DNA of 64,000 nucleotides from Sphingopyxis sp. MSC1_008 (GCF_023197165.1 NZ_JALPRD010000003.1:62001-126000), one strand, 5' to 3'. Counted from the first letter of the stretch, positions 34,201 through 43,674 are shown. Made by a program: numbers and translations. The notes: a model not told the origin generated them from the letters alone.

Positions 34201-36705
34201 CTAGAAATCGGGAAGCGACTGGCTTGCGAAACCCCAGCCTTTGAGTTCGGGGCTCGCGGCGCGTTCGAGCAGCTCATCGGCGTCCTTGATTGTCCAATGT
34301 CCCGCCTTTTCGACATCGGCGAGCGCGTCCCAGCCGATCGGCACCGCGACGGGCGCCTGTTCGCGCGCGCGCGCCGAATAGGGCATGACCGCGGTGCTGC
34401 CGCGCTGGTTGCGGAGGTAATCGATGAAGATCTTGCCCTTGCGCTTCGCCTTGCTCATCGTCGCGACGAAGCGGTCGGGCTCGGCGAGGCTCAACGCCTC
34501 GGCGAAGCGTTTCGAGAAATCCTTGTGCGCGTCCCAGCTGTGCCCCGGATCGAGCGGGACGACGACATGCACCCCCTTGCCGCCCGAGAGCATCGCGAAG
34601 CTGACGAGGCCGATGTCGGCGAGCTGGCGGCGGATATCGAGCGCGGCCTTTTTGACGTCGGCGAAGGCAAGCCCCTCGTCGGGGTCGAGGTCGAAGACCA
34701 TGCGGTCGGGCTTTTCGAGCGCACCCACATGGCTGTCCCAGCCGTGGAACTCGATCGTTCCCATCTGGACGCACGCGAGCAGGCCGTCGGCGTCCTCGAC
34801 ATAGAGATAATCCTCGTGCCCGCCGTCCTTCTCCTTGATCGGGACATGCATCACATGCTCGCCGAACGATCCCGAATCATGTTTCTGGAAAAAGCATTTC
34901 TTGCCGCGGCCCTGCGGGCAGCGGACGAGGCTGATCGGGCGGCGCGCGGTGTGCGGCAGCATGACGGGGGCGATCGCGGCATAATAGTCGGCGAGGTCGC
35001 CCTTGGTCGCCTTCGCCTCGGGGAAGATCACCCGGTCGCGGCTGCTGATCGTCACGTCGCTTTCGGGCGCTGGGGCGGGTTGCTTCTTTTCAGGAGTCAC
35101 GTCTTTTGCCTCCTTGTCGCTGCGCAGGCCGAGGAAGCTCGCGTGGCGCACCGATCCGCTCGCGGTGAATTCGGCGAAGGCGATTTCGGCGACGAGGTCG
35201 GGCTTGAGCCAGCGGACCTTGCGCGCCGATGCGGCGTCGACCTCGAGCGGTGCGGTCTTGCGTTCGCGGCTCGCGAATTTCTTCGCGAGGTCCGCCATGG
35301 TGTCATTGTCGAAGCCGGTGCCGACATTGCCCTTGTAGACGAGCGTATCGCCTTCGCGCTGGGCGAGGAGCAAAGAGGCGAAGGGCCGCGCCTTGGTCGA
35401 TGAAGGATTCCAGCCGACGAGGATGAACTCCTGCCGCCGCGTGCATTTGACCTTCACCCAATTCTTCGACCGGCGCCCCGAATAGGCCGCGTCGGCGCGT
35501 TTCGAGATGATGCCTTCCTGCCCCGCACCGCACATCGCGCCATAGAGCTTTTCGCCCGCGCCGATGACATGATCGGCGACCGCGACCGGCGCCTTTGCAT
35601 CGCGGAGCAGCGCTTCGAGGCGTTCCTTGCGTTCGAGATTGCCGAGCCTCGCGAGCGACTTGCCGCCTTCTTCGAGCAGGTCGAAGGCGAAGAAGAAGAG
35701 CTCGGTCTTATCGTCTTGCGACCCATGGCCGCGTTTCAGGACAGCCTGTAGCGAGGAAAAATCGGGGTTGCCGTCCTTGCCATAAGCGACGATCTCGCCG
35801 TCGATCAGGCACGGGGGCAGGTCGAGCGCGGCGATGTGGCGGACGAGCGGGGCGAATTTGTCGGTCCAGTCGAGGCCGTTGCGCGTGTAGACGCGCACGT
35901 CCGGCCCCGCAGCGGCGATTTCGGCGCGGTAGCCATCATATTTGATCTCGTGGAACCAGCCATTGCCGCCGGGGACGGCATCGACGAGCGTTGCGAGCTG
36001 GAGCGGGCGGAATTTGGGCGGCTTGCCCTTTGCGACCGGCTTGGCGATTTTCTTGTTATGCGCGGCAGCGTCGGCCATTTTCATTGCGAAGGCTGCGCCC
36101 TTCGCCCCTTTCAGCGACTGCTCGCCGCCTTCGTCGCCGGCGATTTCGGCCATCGTGCGGCCGGTGAGGATGCTCGTGAGCTGGCGTCCGACGAGATCGT
36201 CGGTGCCGCCCGCAAACGCATCGTCGACCTTACGCAGCAGCCAATTCTCGCGCTTCTCGCCGGGACGCGGCTTCATGCGGACGAGCAGCCATTCGCCCCT
36301 CATCCGCTCGCCCTCCAGGGTGAAATGAAGATGGCCCTTGCCCAAATCCTTCGCGCTCTTGCCTGCGATCGGCGCCCACGTGCCGCGGTCCCACAGCATC
36401 ACCGTGCCGCCGCCATATTCGCCCTTGGGGATGCCGCCTTCGAAATCGGCATAGCTCATCGGATGGTCTTCGGTGCGCACTGCGAGGCGCTTGTCGGCGG
36501 GGTCGGCGCTCGGGCCCTTGGTCACCGCCCAGCTTTTGAGCACGCCATCGACCTCGAGCCGGAAGTCGTAGTGGAGCCGGGTCGCATCGTGCTTCTGGAC
36601 GATGAAGCGGTTGCCCGCCCCCTTTTCGACCTTACCCGCGGGCTCGGGGGTCAGCTTGAAGTCGCGCTTGGCGTTATATTGCGCGAGGGGATCGGGCCGG
36701 GCCAT
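34201..36705 (-). CDS. ligD: NHEJ DNA ligase D (phosphoesterase-ligase-polymerase)
   Basis: 834 residues from ATG 36705, overlapping the Ku stop (ATGA). Domain order: 3'-phosphoesterase (about 1-190) with metal residues H39, H45 and D47 in HDATRLHYDFRLE; ATP-dependent ligase (about 225-530) with nucleophile K255 in EIKYDGYR; primase-polymerase (about 545-834) with the metal aspartates of FDLDPDEG. This order matches LigD of Pseudomonas. The protein repairs double-strand breaks with Ku by end cleaning, fill-in and sealing. All three active sites look intact. Confidence 0.96.
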   Translation of the reverse strand: MARPDPLAQYNAKRDFKLTPEPAGKVEKGAGNRFIVQKHDATRLHYDFRLEVDGVLKSWAVTKGPSADPADKRLAVRTEDHPMSYADFEGGIPKGEYGGGTVMLWDRGTWAPIAGKSAKDLGKGHLHFTLEGERMRGEWLLVRMKPRPGEKRENWLLRKVDDAFAGGTDDLVGRQLTSILTGRTMAEIAGDEGGEQSLKGAKGAAFAMKMADAAAHNKKIAKPVAKGKPPKFRPLQLATLVDAVPGGNGWFHEIKYDGYRAEIAAAGPDVRVYTRNGLDWTDKFAPLVRHIAALDLPPCLIDGEIVAYGKDGNPDFSSLQAVLKRGHGSQDDKTELFFFAFDLLEEGGKSLARLGNLERKERLEALLRDAKAPVAVADHVIGAGEKLYGAMCGAGQEGIISKRADAAYSGRRSKNWVKVKCTRRQEFILVGWNPSSTKARPFASLLLAQREGDTLVYKGNVGTGFDNDTMADLAKKFASRERKTAPLEVDAASARKVRWLKPDLVAEIAFAEFTASGSVRHASFLGLRSDKEAKDVTPEKKQPAPAPESDVTISSRDRVIFPEAKATKGDLADYYAAIAPVMLPHTARRPISLVRCPQGRGKKCFFQKHDSGSFGEHVMHVPIKEKDGGHEDYLYVEDADGLLACVQMGTIEFHGWDSHVGALEKPDRMVFDLDPDEGLAFADVKKAALDIRRQLADIGLVSFAMLSGGKGVHVVVPLDPGHSWDAHKDFSKRFAEALSLAEPDRFVATMSKAKRKGKIFIDYLRNQRGSTAVMPYSARAREQAPVAVPIGWDALADVEKAGHWTIKDADELLERAASPELKGWGFASQSLPDF

Positions 36706-37580
36706 CAGGCGCGCTTTCGGGCGGGGGCCTTCTTCGCCGGGGCCTTCTTGGCCGGCGCCTTTTTCTCCTCGGCGGCGGGCGCTTTCTTCTTGCCGTCGAC
36801 CGAGGCTTTCAGCGCCGCCATCAGGTCGATGACGTTCGAGCCGCGCGAGACCTCGGCGGGTTCCTCGACATCCTCGAGCACGCGCTTGCCCTTGGCCTTC
36901 GCCTTTTTGGCGATCACGCGCTTGAGCGCGTCGACATAATGATTGTGATAGTCGCTCGCGTCGAACTTGCCGCTCTTCTTGCCAATCAGCGTTTCGGCAA
37001 GGTCGAGCAGGTCGGCGTCGGGTTTGCTGCTGCCGACGTCGCGGAAATAATTCGCCGCCTTGTTCACCTCGTCGGCGTAGCGCAGCACTTCGAGCACGAG
37101 GCCGCGGCCGCACGGGCGCAAGGCGACAAGCTGTTCCTGACCGCGCAAGGAAAGCTGGCCTAGCCCGACCTTCTTCGTGCGCTTCAGCGCTTCGCGCAGC
37201 ACGATATAGGCCTCTTCGGCGAGCTCGTCGGCGGGGACGACATAATAGGGCTTGGTGTAATAGAGGACATCGATTTCGTCGGTGTCCACGAACTGGACGA
37301 GCTCCAAGGTGCGTTTGCTCTCGAGCTTGACCGCCTCGATCTCCTCCTCGTCGAGCAGGACATAATTGCCCTTCGACAACTCGAAACCCTTGACGATATC
37401 GTCATGGTCGACCGCGCCTATGCCGGGCACGACCTTTTCATATTTGACGGGTTTGCCGCTCGGTTCGTGGATCTGGCGAAAGGTGACCGCGGCGCCCGAT
37501 TTGGTCGCCGAATAGATTTCGACCGGAATCGACACCAAAGCGAGCCGGATCTGCCCCTTCCAGTAAGCGCGTGCGGCCAT
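36705..37580 (-). CDS. ku: Ku homodimer DNA-end-binding protein
   Basis: 291 residues from ATG 37580 with AAAGGGAA upstream. The Ku core (about 1-255) begins WKGQIRLALVSIPVEIYSATK and contains FRQIHEPSGKPVKYEKVVPG, typical of bacterial Ku. The C-terminal 30 residues are Lys/Ala/Pro repeats (KKAPAKKAPAKKAPARKRA), a DNA-binding tail. Ku rings broken ends and recruits LigD, whose gene follows with an ATGA overlap, making this a complete two-gene NHEJ operon. Confidence 0.96.
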   Translation of the reverse strand: MAARAYWKGQIRLALVSIPVEIYSATKSGAAVTFRQIHEPSGKPVKYEKVVPGIGAVDHDDIVKGFELSKGNYVLLDEEEIEAVKLESKRTLELVQFVDTDEIDVLYYTKPYYVVPADELAEEAYIVLREALKRTKKVGLGQLSLRGQEQLVALRPCGRGLVLEVLRYADEVNKAANYFRDVGSSKPDADLLDLAETLIGKKSGKFDASDYHNHYVDALKRVIAKKAKAKGKRVLEDVEEPAEVSRGSNVIDLMAALKASVDGKKKAPAAEEKKAPAKKAPAKKAPARKRA

Positions 37581-37775
37581 GGCATTCCCTTTCGCTATCC
37601 CGAGTCACAATGAACAAGGCGGCGAGCGGTTCCTTATGGCGGCTGGCAATCAGGCCGGGGCCGCATCGTTGCGGATCCTTCCTGTGCTCCGAACCTATCA
37701 AATATCAATTTGCTTTCCGATTGCGGTGCCTGCAAGATGGTTGCTGAGGGACCGCTCGTATCGCTTGGAGCAACC

Positions 37776-38252
37776 ATGCCCCTGAGCCGCGAAATAGAGC
37801 GACTGCGCGCCGAACATTCGGCGTTGATCGCATTGGCGCGGATCGTCACCGAATTGCTCCAGGCACCCGGTCCGGCGCGGCTGACCGAACTGGCGTCGGC
37901 GCGCGCGCTGCTCCGCGAGACGCTGGTGCGCCATCTGAAATGCGAGGACTGGATCCTCTATCCGCGCCTCAGGGCGACGGGTGACGCGGAGTTGATGCAC
38001 ATCACGCGCGAGTTCGAACTGGAAATGGGCGATCTTGCGGCGGAATATGTCGCTTATGACGACAAATGGACCACCGAGCGCGTCGCGGCGCGTTGGACGG
38101 AATTCTGCCGCGACACGATAGACGTCTTCGATGTGCTGGCGACGCGGGTCGAGCGCGAGGAACGCGAGCTCTATCCGCTTGCCGACAAGCTTTACGTCGC
38201 CGCCGCAGCGCTCGGCCCCGCAGTCACGGACGAAGTGACAATTTCCAGCTGA
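37776..38252 (+). CDS. Hemerythrin-like domain protein
   Basis: 158 residues from ATG 37776 with TTGGAG upstream, preferred over the codon at 37710. It is an all-helical protein with the His/Glu pattern of hemerythrin-like proteins: LRAEHSALI, VRHLKCEDWILYPRL and ERELYPLADKL supply potential di-iron ligands. The distribution of histidines is sparser than in classical hemerythrins, so metal binding is not certain. It is divergent from ku, and its last 29 bases overlap the 3' end of the TpsB gene on the other strand. Confidence 0.75.
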   Translation: MPLSREIERLRAEHSALIALARIVTELLQAPGPARLTELASARALLRETLVRHLKCEDWILYPRLRATGDAELMHITREFELEMGDLAAEYVAYDDKWTTERVAARWTEFCRDTIDVFDVLATRVEREERELYPLADKLYVAAAALGPAVTDEVTISS

Positions 38253-39858
38253 GCGCGACGCGCCAGTCCTGGTCGTAGCCCGGCACCGGCTGGTTCCACG
38301 CGTCGGCGAGTTCGAGGCCGATCGTCGCATTTTCCGCATAGGCGAGGCGCACGCCGCCGCCCCAGCTGCCGAGCGTGAAACCGGTTTTCGGGATCGCCGT
38401 GCGCGCAAGCAGCGTGACGTCGGCATAGTCGAAGAAGCTGTAGATTTCGCTCTTCGCCAGCTTGCCGCCGCGCAGCGGGCGCAGTGCGACTTCGCCGAAG
38501 GTGGCATAGCCGCGGTCGCCGTTGACCAGCCCGTCGTCGAACGCGCGGCCAAAGGTCGCGCCGCCGACGCTGAAACGCTGCGCCGCGGGCAGGCGGTCGC
38601 GCGTCCAGCGGCCCGTCGCGGCGGCGCGGAGGACCAGCGCCTTGCCGATCGCCTGGTTCGCCTCGACGCTCGCGTCGGCATAGGCAAAGCCAACCTCGCC
38701 GACGCCGGGGTCGACGCGTGCCCCGGCGAAATCGAGGCCCTTGGCGCCGCCGATGCGCGCGCCGACAACGGTGCGCTCTTCGCTGAGGCGAAAGGCGAGG
38801 CTGCCGCTTGCGGTCCAGGTCTTTTCGGCGGCAATCGTCGAGCCGAAGAGCGCATTTTTCGAATCGAGATAGTCGATCCGCGCCGCGGCGACGACATTGC
38901 GCCGCGTCGCGCGGATCAGCGGATGCGTGACGCCGAAGCCCGCGCTCCACGCCTCGCCGTCGATCGCGATCCCCTTGGGGCGGGTGCGCAGCGCAGCGGC
39001 CGAGATTTCGGCGCGCGTGCCGCCCGCGCCGATCGGGGTCGAATGGCTCGCGGCCATATAGAGCAGGGATTTGAGGTTGACCGCCGCGGCGCCGGTGAGC
39101 CGCGTTTCGTCGCCGCTCCGCAGCAGGCTGGTGCCGCGCGCATTCGCCTCGACGATGCCGTCATTGACGAATTGGCTGGTGCGCGTCGTGAAGCCGAGGC
39201 CGACGGTGGGTTTCTTGGCATCGAGCGCGAGGTCGAGCGCGACCGCGCCCTGCTCGCCGCCGAGCGCGAGCGATGGGGTGACGGTGACGCCTGGAATGTC
39301 GGCGATATTGCCGAGCGCGCGTTCGAAGCGCGCGCGCGGTAGCGGGCGCTGGCCGGTGAGTCCGCCCGCCATCCGGGCGACGAGCGGCGCAGGGCCGCTA
39401 TCGCGCTCGCCGCTCAGCGTCACCGACCCGATATAGCCCTCGGCTGAGGCGACGGTGACGATGCCGCCCGACAGATCCTGTTCGGGGATGACGAGCGTGA
39501 AGAGCGCGACGCTCGAGCGATTATAGGCGCGCGTCATCGCAGCGGCGAGCTTCGCGAGATTGTCCGCCGACGCGGGCTTGCCGACGAAGCGCTGCGCGGC
39601 GCGCCCGACATTGGCGGGGACACCTGCACCAAGGAAACGAATTTCGCGGATGGTGACATCGGGCCGCGCGCCAAGTTCGACCTTGCCGAGCGACAGCGGT
39701 TTGCTCTCGGGATCGGGAAGCGGGTCGCGGCTGCGGTCGGGGGCGAGGGGTGGGCGGCCGTCGAGCGGCGTCGCCGCCGGCTGGGCCGCGAGCGCCGCGG
39801 CGGGGAGGAGCAGGGCTCCCGCCACTGCCGCGGCACAGGCGTAGCGCAGTTTGCGCAT
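38224..39858 (-). CDS. Two-partner-secretion outer-membrane transporter (ShlB/FhaC type)
   Basis: 544 residues from ATG 39858. Signal peptide (AAAVAGALLLPAAALAAQ), POTRA-like region with VTIREIRFLGAG and LAKLAAAMTRAYNRSSVALFTLVIPEQDLSGG, then a 16-strand-type barrel with GERDSGP early and a FGRAFDDGLVNGDRGYA stretch late, ending SWKLSLRP. The FhaC/ShlB family exports large TpsA proteins. Here the partner gene is a collagen-like lipoprotein 11 bases upstream rather than a haemagglutinin-like TpsA. Confidence 0.85.
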   Translation of the reverse strand: MRKLRYACAAAVAGALLLPAAALAAQPAATPLDGRPPLAPDRSRDPLPDPESKPLSLGKVELGARPDVTIREIRFLGAGVPANVGRAAQRFVGKPASADNLAKLAAAMTRAYNRSSVALFTLVIPEQDLSGGIVTVASAEGYIGSVTLSGERDSGPAPLVARMAGGLTGQRPLPRARFERALGNIADIPGVTVTPSLALGGEQGAVALDLALDAKKPTVGLGFTTRTSQFVNDGIVEANARGTSLLRSGDETRLTGAAAVNLKSLLYMAASHSTPIGAGGTRAEISAAALRTRPKGIAIDGEAWSAGFGVTHPLIRATRRNVVAAARIDYLDSKNALFGSTIAAEKTWTASGSLAFRLSEERTVVGARIGGAKGLDFAGARVDPGVGEVGFAYADASVEANQAIGKALVLRAAATGRWTRDRLPAAQRFSVGGATFGRAFDDGLVNGDRGYATFGEVALRPLRGGKLAKSEIYSFFDYADVTLLARTAIPKTGFTLGSWGGGVRLAYAENATIGLELADAWNQPVPGYDQDWRVALSWKLSLRP

Positions 39859-39869
39859 CGGGTGCGGCT

Positions 39870-40826
39870 TCAGTTGCCGCGCTTCGGTTTCAGGCCGCCG
39901 ACGACACCCCCGACGGTGCCGGTGACCCCGGTGACGAGGCCGGTGACGGGATCGACCGCCGTGCCGCCGCCCGCTGCGCCGCCGGTGACACCGCCGCCGA
40001 CTTGGGCGAGCGCGCCGGTCGCCGTCGTGACGACATTGCCGACGAGCGTGATGGGCGTCCCGGTGGGATTGCCCGTCGCGCCGCCGGTCAGGCCGCCCGT
40101 GGCGCCGCCGAGCAGGTTGCCGCCGGCGCCGGGCTGGAGCGTGACGAGCTGACCGGCCGATCCGACGCCGACGGTGAGCAGGCTGCCGTTCTGCTGGCCG
40201 GGTGAGAGGATGCTCGCGCCGATCAGCGGCGATGCGGTAGGACTGCCGATCGCGGTCGCCTGGCCGATCGTCGCCGTGATCAGCTGGCCGGGGGCGGCGG
40301 CGAGGCCGTCGATCAGATATTGCTGGCCGCTCCCGGTCTGGACGAGCGCGACGCCGGTGCTTTTGACGACGCCGACGACGGTGCCGACAAGGTTGGTGTT
40401 GCCGGGCACCTTGCCGTCGACCGCGCTGGCGAGCAGCAGGCCCTTGTCGGCGATGACATTGACGAGCCCGCCCGTTTTGACGAGCACGCCGCCGATCACC
40501 GGATTAGTGCTGGCGGGATCGCCGGTGTTGGCGAGGAGGCCGGTGCCCGCGACGCCGCCGGGGCCGACGAGGCCGCCGACCGCGAGCGCACCCGCGCTGC
40601 CGAGACCGAGGCCGCTACCCGCCGGGCCTGCGGGGCCAGCCGGTCCCGTGGCACCGGTTGCCCCGGCTGGGCCGGTCGCACCCGCCGGACCGACGCTAGC
40701 GGTGGTGCCGCCGGTACCGACGCTGCCGACGCGGTAACTTCCCGACGATTCGCACGCTGCGAGCGCAAAGCACGCCGGGATCAGGATGAGATGGGCTGGG
40801 CGAAATTCAAGACAGGACAAAGGCAT
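39870..40826 (-). CDS. Collagen-like repeat lipoprotein
   Basis: 318 residues from ATG 40826 with GGAAGGGG upstream, preferred over the codon at 40886. A signal peptide ends in lipobox LAAC (C25). Residues 46-72 are nine Gly-X-Y triplets (GPA, GAT and GSG units), a short collagen-like triple-helix segment, followed by a long Gly/Val/Thr-rich domain with repeated VGTVVG, GNLLGGATGG and TGGV motifs. It is in one operon with the TpsB transporter and may be its exported substrate or surface partner; this is inference. The low-complexity composition makes homology assignment hard. Confidence 0.72.
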   Translation of the reverse strand: MPLSCLEFRPAHLILIPACFALAACESSGSYRVGSVGTGGTTASVGPAGATGPAGATGATGPAGPAGPAGSGLGLGSAGALAVGGLVGPGGVAGTGLLANTGDPASTNPVIGGVLVKTGGLVNVIADKGLLLASAVDGKVPGNTNLVGTVVGVVKSTGVALVQTGSGQQYLIDGLAAAPGQLITATIGQATAIGSPTASPLIGASILSPGQQNGSLLTVGVGSAGQLVTLQPGAGGNLLGGATGGLTGGATGNPTGTPITLVGNVVTTATGALAQVGGGVTGGAAGGGTAVDPVTGLVTGVTGTVGGVVGGLKPKRGN

Positions 40827-40941
40827 GAGATATCCCCTTCCGTACATTATATGGTCCCAGCCCTGAGATTCCCGAAAGCGTGGCAAAGTTCCCGTTATTA
40901 TTGAAATTAATTGTTATTAACTGTTTATATAAACTAGTAAC

Positions 40942-41058
40942 TCAGCAGGTCGCTACGAATTTCCTCGTAGTCCGATCAAAAGCGTTAACTAAAATTTTTC
41001 TGTAGTCCTTTCTTTCTGTCAACTTAAAGTCTTCGATATATGATCCATCAAGAGACAT
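40942..41058 (-). pseudogene. AT-rich coding remnant or small ORF
   Basis: ATG at 41058 opens 38 codons to TGA at 40942-40944, giving a protein-like product (MSLDGSYIEDFKLTERKDY and then RKILVNAFDRTTRKFVATC). The frame is open about 22 codons further upstream. Codons such as ATT, TTA, GTT and GCT are unlike the genome, and no ribosome binding site is seen. The end (ERKDYRKILVNAFDR) looks vaguely like the start of a PilZ domain that is cut off. It could be a decayed foreign gene or a genuine small protein. Confidence 0.3.
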
Positions 41059-41133
41059 GATTTTCACAAACTGATTTATGTTAAAGGTTCCCGCCGAATA
41101 GCGCGGCGCGATTGCCGCTGATCCTTCTTCATT

Positions 41134-41151
41134 CCGTCATCGCCCTGTCAT
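41134..41151 (+). promoter_or_regulatory. PHO box (PhoB site)
   Basis: CCGTCAT-CGCC-CTGTCAT: two 7-bp repeats 11 bp apart, differing from the consensus CTGTCAT-N4-CTGTCAT at one base. It is about 87 bases before the receptor ATG and points in its direction. This predicts induction of that receptor under phosphate starvation. Confidence 0.65.
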
Positions 41152-41237
41152 GCCTTCGCCGCAGCGCAGCAATATCGCCCGCCTAATGCCCCCGCGACCC
41201 CGGCGCGATTTCGCGACCGGGAAAAGGGGATTCATCG

Positions 41238-43571
41238 ATGACCACTCAGTTCAGGAACCGCCTGCGGGTCGGGGCCGCCTCGATCGCTGCGCTCGCCATA
41301 TTGGCCGCGACGCCGGCCTTTGCCGAAGACGCGGTCGATGCCGCCGCCGATGGCGGCGATGTCGAAGAGATCGTTGTGCTCGGGCAGGGGCAGGCGCGTC
41401 AGGTGCAGGAACTGGGCGCCGCCGACATCGCGCTCGAAGTGTCGGGGATCAGTCCCTTGAAAGCCATCGACAAGCTGCCCGGGGTCAATTTCCAGGCCGC
41501 CGACCCGTTCGGCGCCTATGAATGGTCGGCGCGTATCTCGATCCGCGGCTTTTCGCAGAACCAGCTCGGCTTCACGCTCGACGGCGTGCCGCTCGGCGAC
41601 ATGAATTATGGCAACCACAACGGCCTGCACATCAGCCGCGCGATCATCAGCGAAAATGTCGGCCGGGTCGAAGTCGCGCAGGGCGCGGGCTCGCTGGGCG
41701 CAGCATCGACGAGCAACCTTGGCGGCACGATCGAATTTTTCTCGCGCCAACCGGCCGAAGAACTCGGGATCGAGGCGTCGGCCACCTATGGTAGCGACGA
41801 CACCAAGCGCCTGTTCGCACGCATCGACAGCGGCGAGATCGGCGCGGGCGGTCCGCGGCTTTCGCTGAGCTATGCCTGGCAGGACGCCGACAAGTGGAAG
41901 GGCAATGGCGTCCAGCGTCAGGATCAGGTCAATGCGCGCATCGTCCAGCCCGTTGGCGACGGGCAGTTCTTCGGTTTCGTCAACTATTCGAACCGCCGCG
42001 AGAATGACTATCAGGACCTCAGCGCCGACATGATCGGCCGCCTCGGTTATCAGTGGGACAATTTCGCGAAGAATTGGGACACGGCGGTTCGGGTCGCCAA
42101 AGTCTATCAGAATCAGGTTGCGCGTGCGGCGTATAACGTTGGCGTCGCCAATGGCAGCCTGCCGCTCGGCACGCCCTATGTCGCGCCCTATGCCGGGATC
42201 GGCGAAGCATTCCCGGCGCCGGTCGCGACGGTCGACGACGCCTATTATGACGCGGCGGGGCTGCGCAAGGACTGGCTGGCCGGCGTCGGCGTCGAAGCAC
42301 CGCTCGGCGAATATTGGACGCTGAAGGCGATGGGCTATTACCATGGCAACAAGGGCCGCGGCCTGTGGTTCACGCCCTATGTGACCACGCCGGGCGGCGC
42401 GCCGATGACGATCCGCACCACCGAATATGACATCGAACGTTATGGCATCGTCACCTCCAGCCTGTTCGAGGTCGGCGACAATAAGTTCGAAATCGGCATG
42501 TGGTACGAGGATAATGCCTTCAACCAGGCGCGGCGCTTCTACGGCCTTGCCGACACCGCGGGCGCGCCGAGCCGTGGCAGCCTGACCTTCCCGAAGGACC
42601 CGCTGGCGACGCAGTGGGAGTTCGATTTCAACACCCAGACGCTGCAATATCATGTGCAGGACACGCTCGACCTCGGCGGCTTCCAGATCAACGCGGGGTG
42701 GAAGGGGCTGCGCGTCACCAACCGTGCGACCCCGGTGGTCAGCGGCGGGCTGGCGTCGGGCAAGACCGAGGCGAAGGACTGGTTCCTGCCACAGGCGGGG
42801 CTGCTCTATCGCCTGAACGACGATAACGAGCTGTTCGCGAGCTATACCGAGAATATCCGCGCCTATGAATCGTCGGCGACGGGTGGTCCCTTCGCGACGA
42901 CGCAGGCGGGTTTCGACGGGCTCGACCTGAAACCCGAAACCTCGACGACCTATGAGCTGGGTTTCCGCACCAAGGCCTCGCGTTTCCAGGGCGTGATCGC
43001 GGGCTATTATGTCGACTTCAAGGACCGCATCATCGCGTTCGCCAACGGATCGGGCATCCAGGGCAATCCGGCGATCCTCAGCAACGTCGGCGATGTCCGC
43101 TCATGGGGCGTCGAGGCGGCGGGGACCTTCCGCGTCACCCCCGAACTCTCGCTCTTTGCCTCCTATGCATACAACGACTCCGAATATCAGGACGATGTCG
43201 TGACGGCTGCGGGCGCAGTCGTCGCGGCGACCGCGGGCAAGACGGTGGTCAACTCGCCGCGGCATCTCGCCAAGGGCGAAATCACCTGGGACAATGGCGA
43301 CTTCTTCGCGCGTGTCGGCGCGAACTACACGTCGAAACGCTATTATTCGTACGAGAATGACGCCGAGGTCGGCGGATTCGTGATCGTCGACGCCAGCATC
43401 GGATACCGCCTCAACGACCGCATCTCGATCCAGGCGAATGCGACGAACCTGTTCGACAAGGAATATGTCTCGACGATCGGCACGAACGGCTTCGCCAACC
43501 GTGGCGACAGTCAGACGTTGCTGACGGGCGCGCCGCAGCAGTTCTTCGTCACGCTGAAGGCCGGGTTCTAG
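41238..43571 (+). CDS. TonB-dependent receptor, probably phosphate-regulated
   Basis: 777 residues from ATG 41238. Signal peptide (VGAASIAALAILAATPAFA), TonB-box-like EIVVLGQGQARQ, plug motifs (ISIRGFSQNQLGFTLDGVPLG, GRVEVAQGAGSLGAASTSNLGG) and a barrel ending FFVTLKAGF with terminal Phe. A near-perfect PHO box upstream suggests a role in acquiring phosphate esters, or another need of phosphate-starved cells; the substrate itself is not visible. It is monocistronic and followed by a hairpin terminator. Confidence 0.92.
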   Translation: MTTQFRNRLRVGAASIAALAILAATPAFAEDAVDAAADGGDVEEIVVLGQGQARQVQELGAADIALEVSGISPLKAIDKLPGVNFQAADPFGAYEWSARISIRGFSQNQLGFTLDGVPLGDMNYGNHNGLHISRAIISENVGRVEVAQGAGSLGAASTSNLGGTIEFFSRQPAEELGIEASATYGSDDTKRLFARIDSGEIGAGGPRLSLSYAWQDADKWKGNGVQRQDQVNARIVQPVGDGQFFGFVNYSNRRENDYQDLSADMIGRLGYQWDNFAKNWDTAVRVAKVYQNQVARAAYNVGVANGSLPLGTPYVAPYAGIGEAFPAPVATVDDAYYDAAGLRKDWLAGVGVEAPLGEYWTLKAMGYYHGNKGRGLWFTPYVTTPGGAPMTIRTTEYDIERYGIVTSSLFEVGDNKFEIGMWYEDNAFNQARRFYGLADTAGAPSRGSLTFPKDPLATQWEFDFNTQTLQYHVQDTLDLGGFQINAGWKGLRVTNRATPVVSGGLASGKTEAKDWFLPQAGLLYRLNDDNELFASYTENIRAYESSATGGPFATTQAGFDGLDLKPETSTTYELGFRTKASRFQGVIAGYYVDFKDRIIAFANGSGIQGNPAILSNVGDVRSWGVEAAGTFRVTPELSLFASYAYNDSEYQDDVVTAAGAVVAATAGKTVVNSPRHLAKGEITWDNGDFFARVGANYTSKRYYSYENDAEVGGFVIVDASIGYRLNDRISIQANATNLFDKEYVSTIGTNGFANRGDSQTLLTGAPQQFFVTLKAGF

Positions 43572-43581
43572 GTTTGAGCTT

Positions 43582-43610
43582 GCGGCACCGGTCCCTCGGT
43601 GCCGCTTCTC
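43582..43610 (+). terminator. Hairpin terminator after the receptor
   Basis: GCGGCACC (43582-43589) pairs with GGTGCCGC (43598-43605) around an 8-base loop, followed by TTCTC. It begins 11 bases past the stop codon. Confidence 0.6.
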
Positions 43611-43674
43611 AACGATTGACGATGATGGCGCGGTCCAGCTAGGGCCGCGCCATCATTTTTTGGGAAATATAGTC

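Larger units (their letters stand above)
40827..41237. other. AT-rich intergenic region between divergent genes
   Basis: About 400 bases, with 40900-41095 near 35-40% GC in a 65% GC setting. It contains TTATATAAAC-type stretches, a CTACGA/TCGTAG hairpin at 40954-40971, the AT-rich reading frame noted separately, and at its right end the PHO box of the next receptor. It carries the promoters of the collagen-like/TpsB operon on one side and the receptor on the other. Confidence 0.6.
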
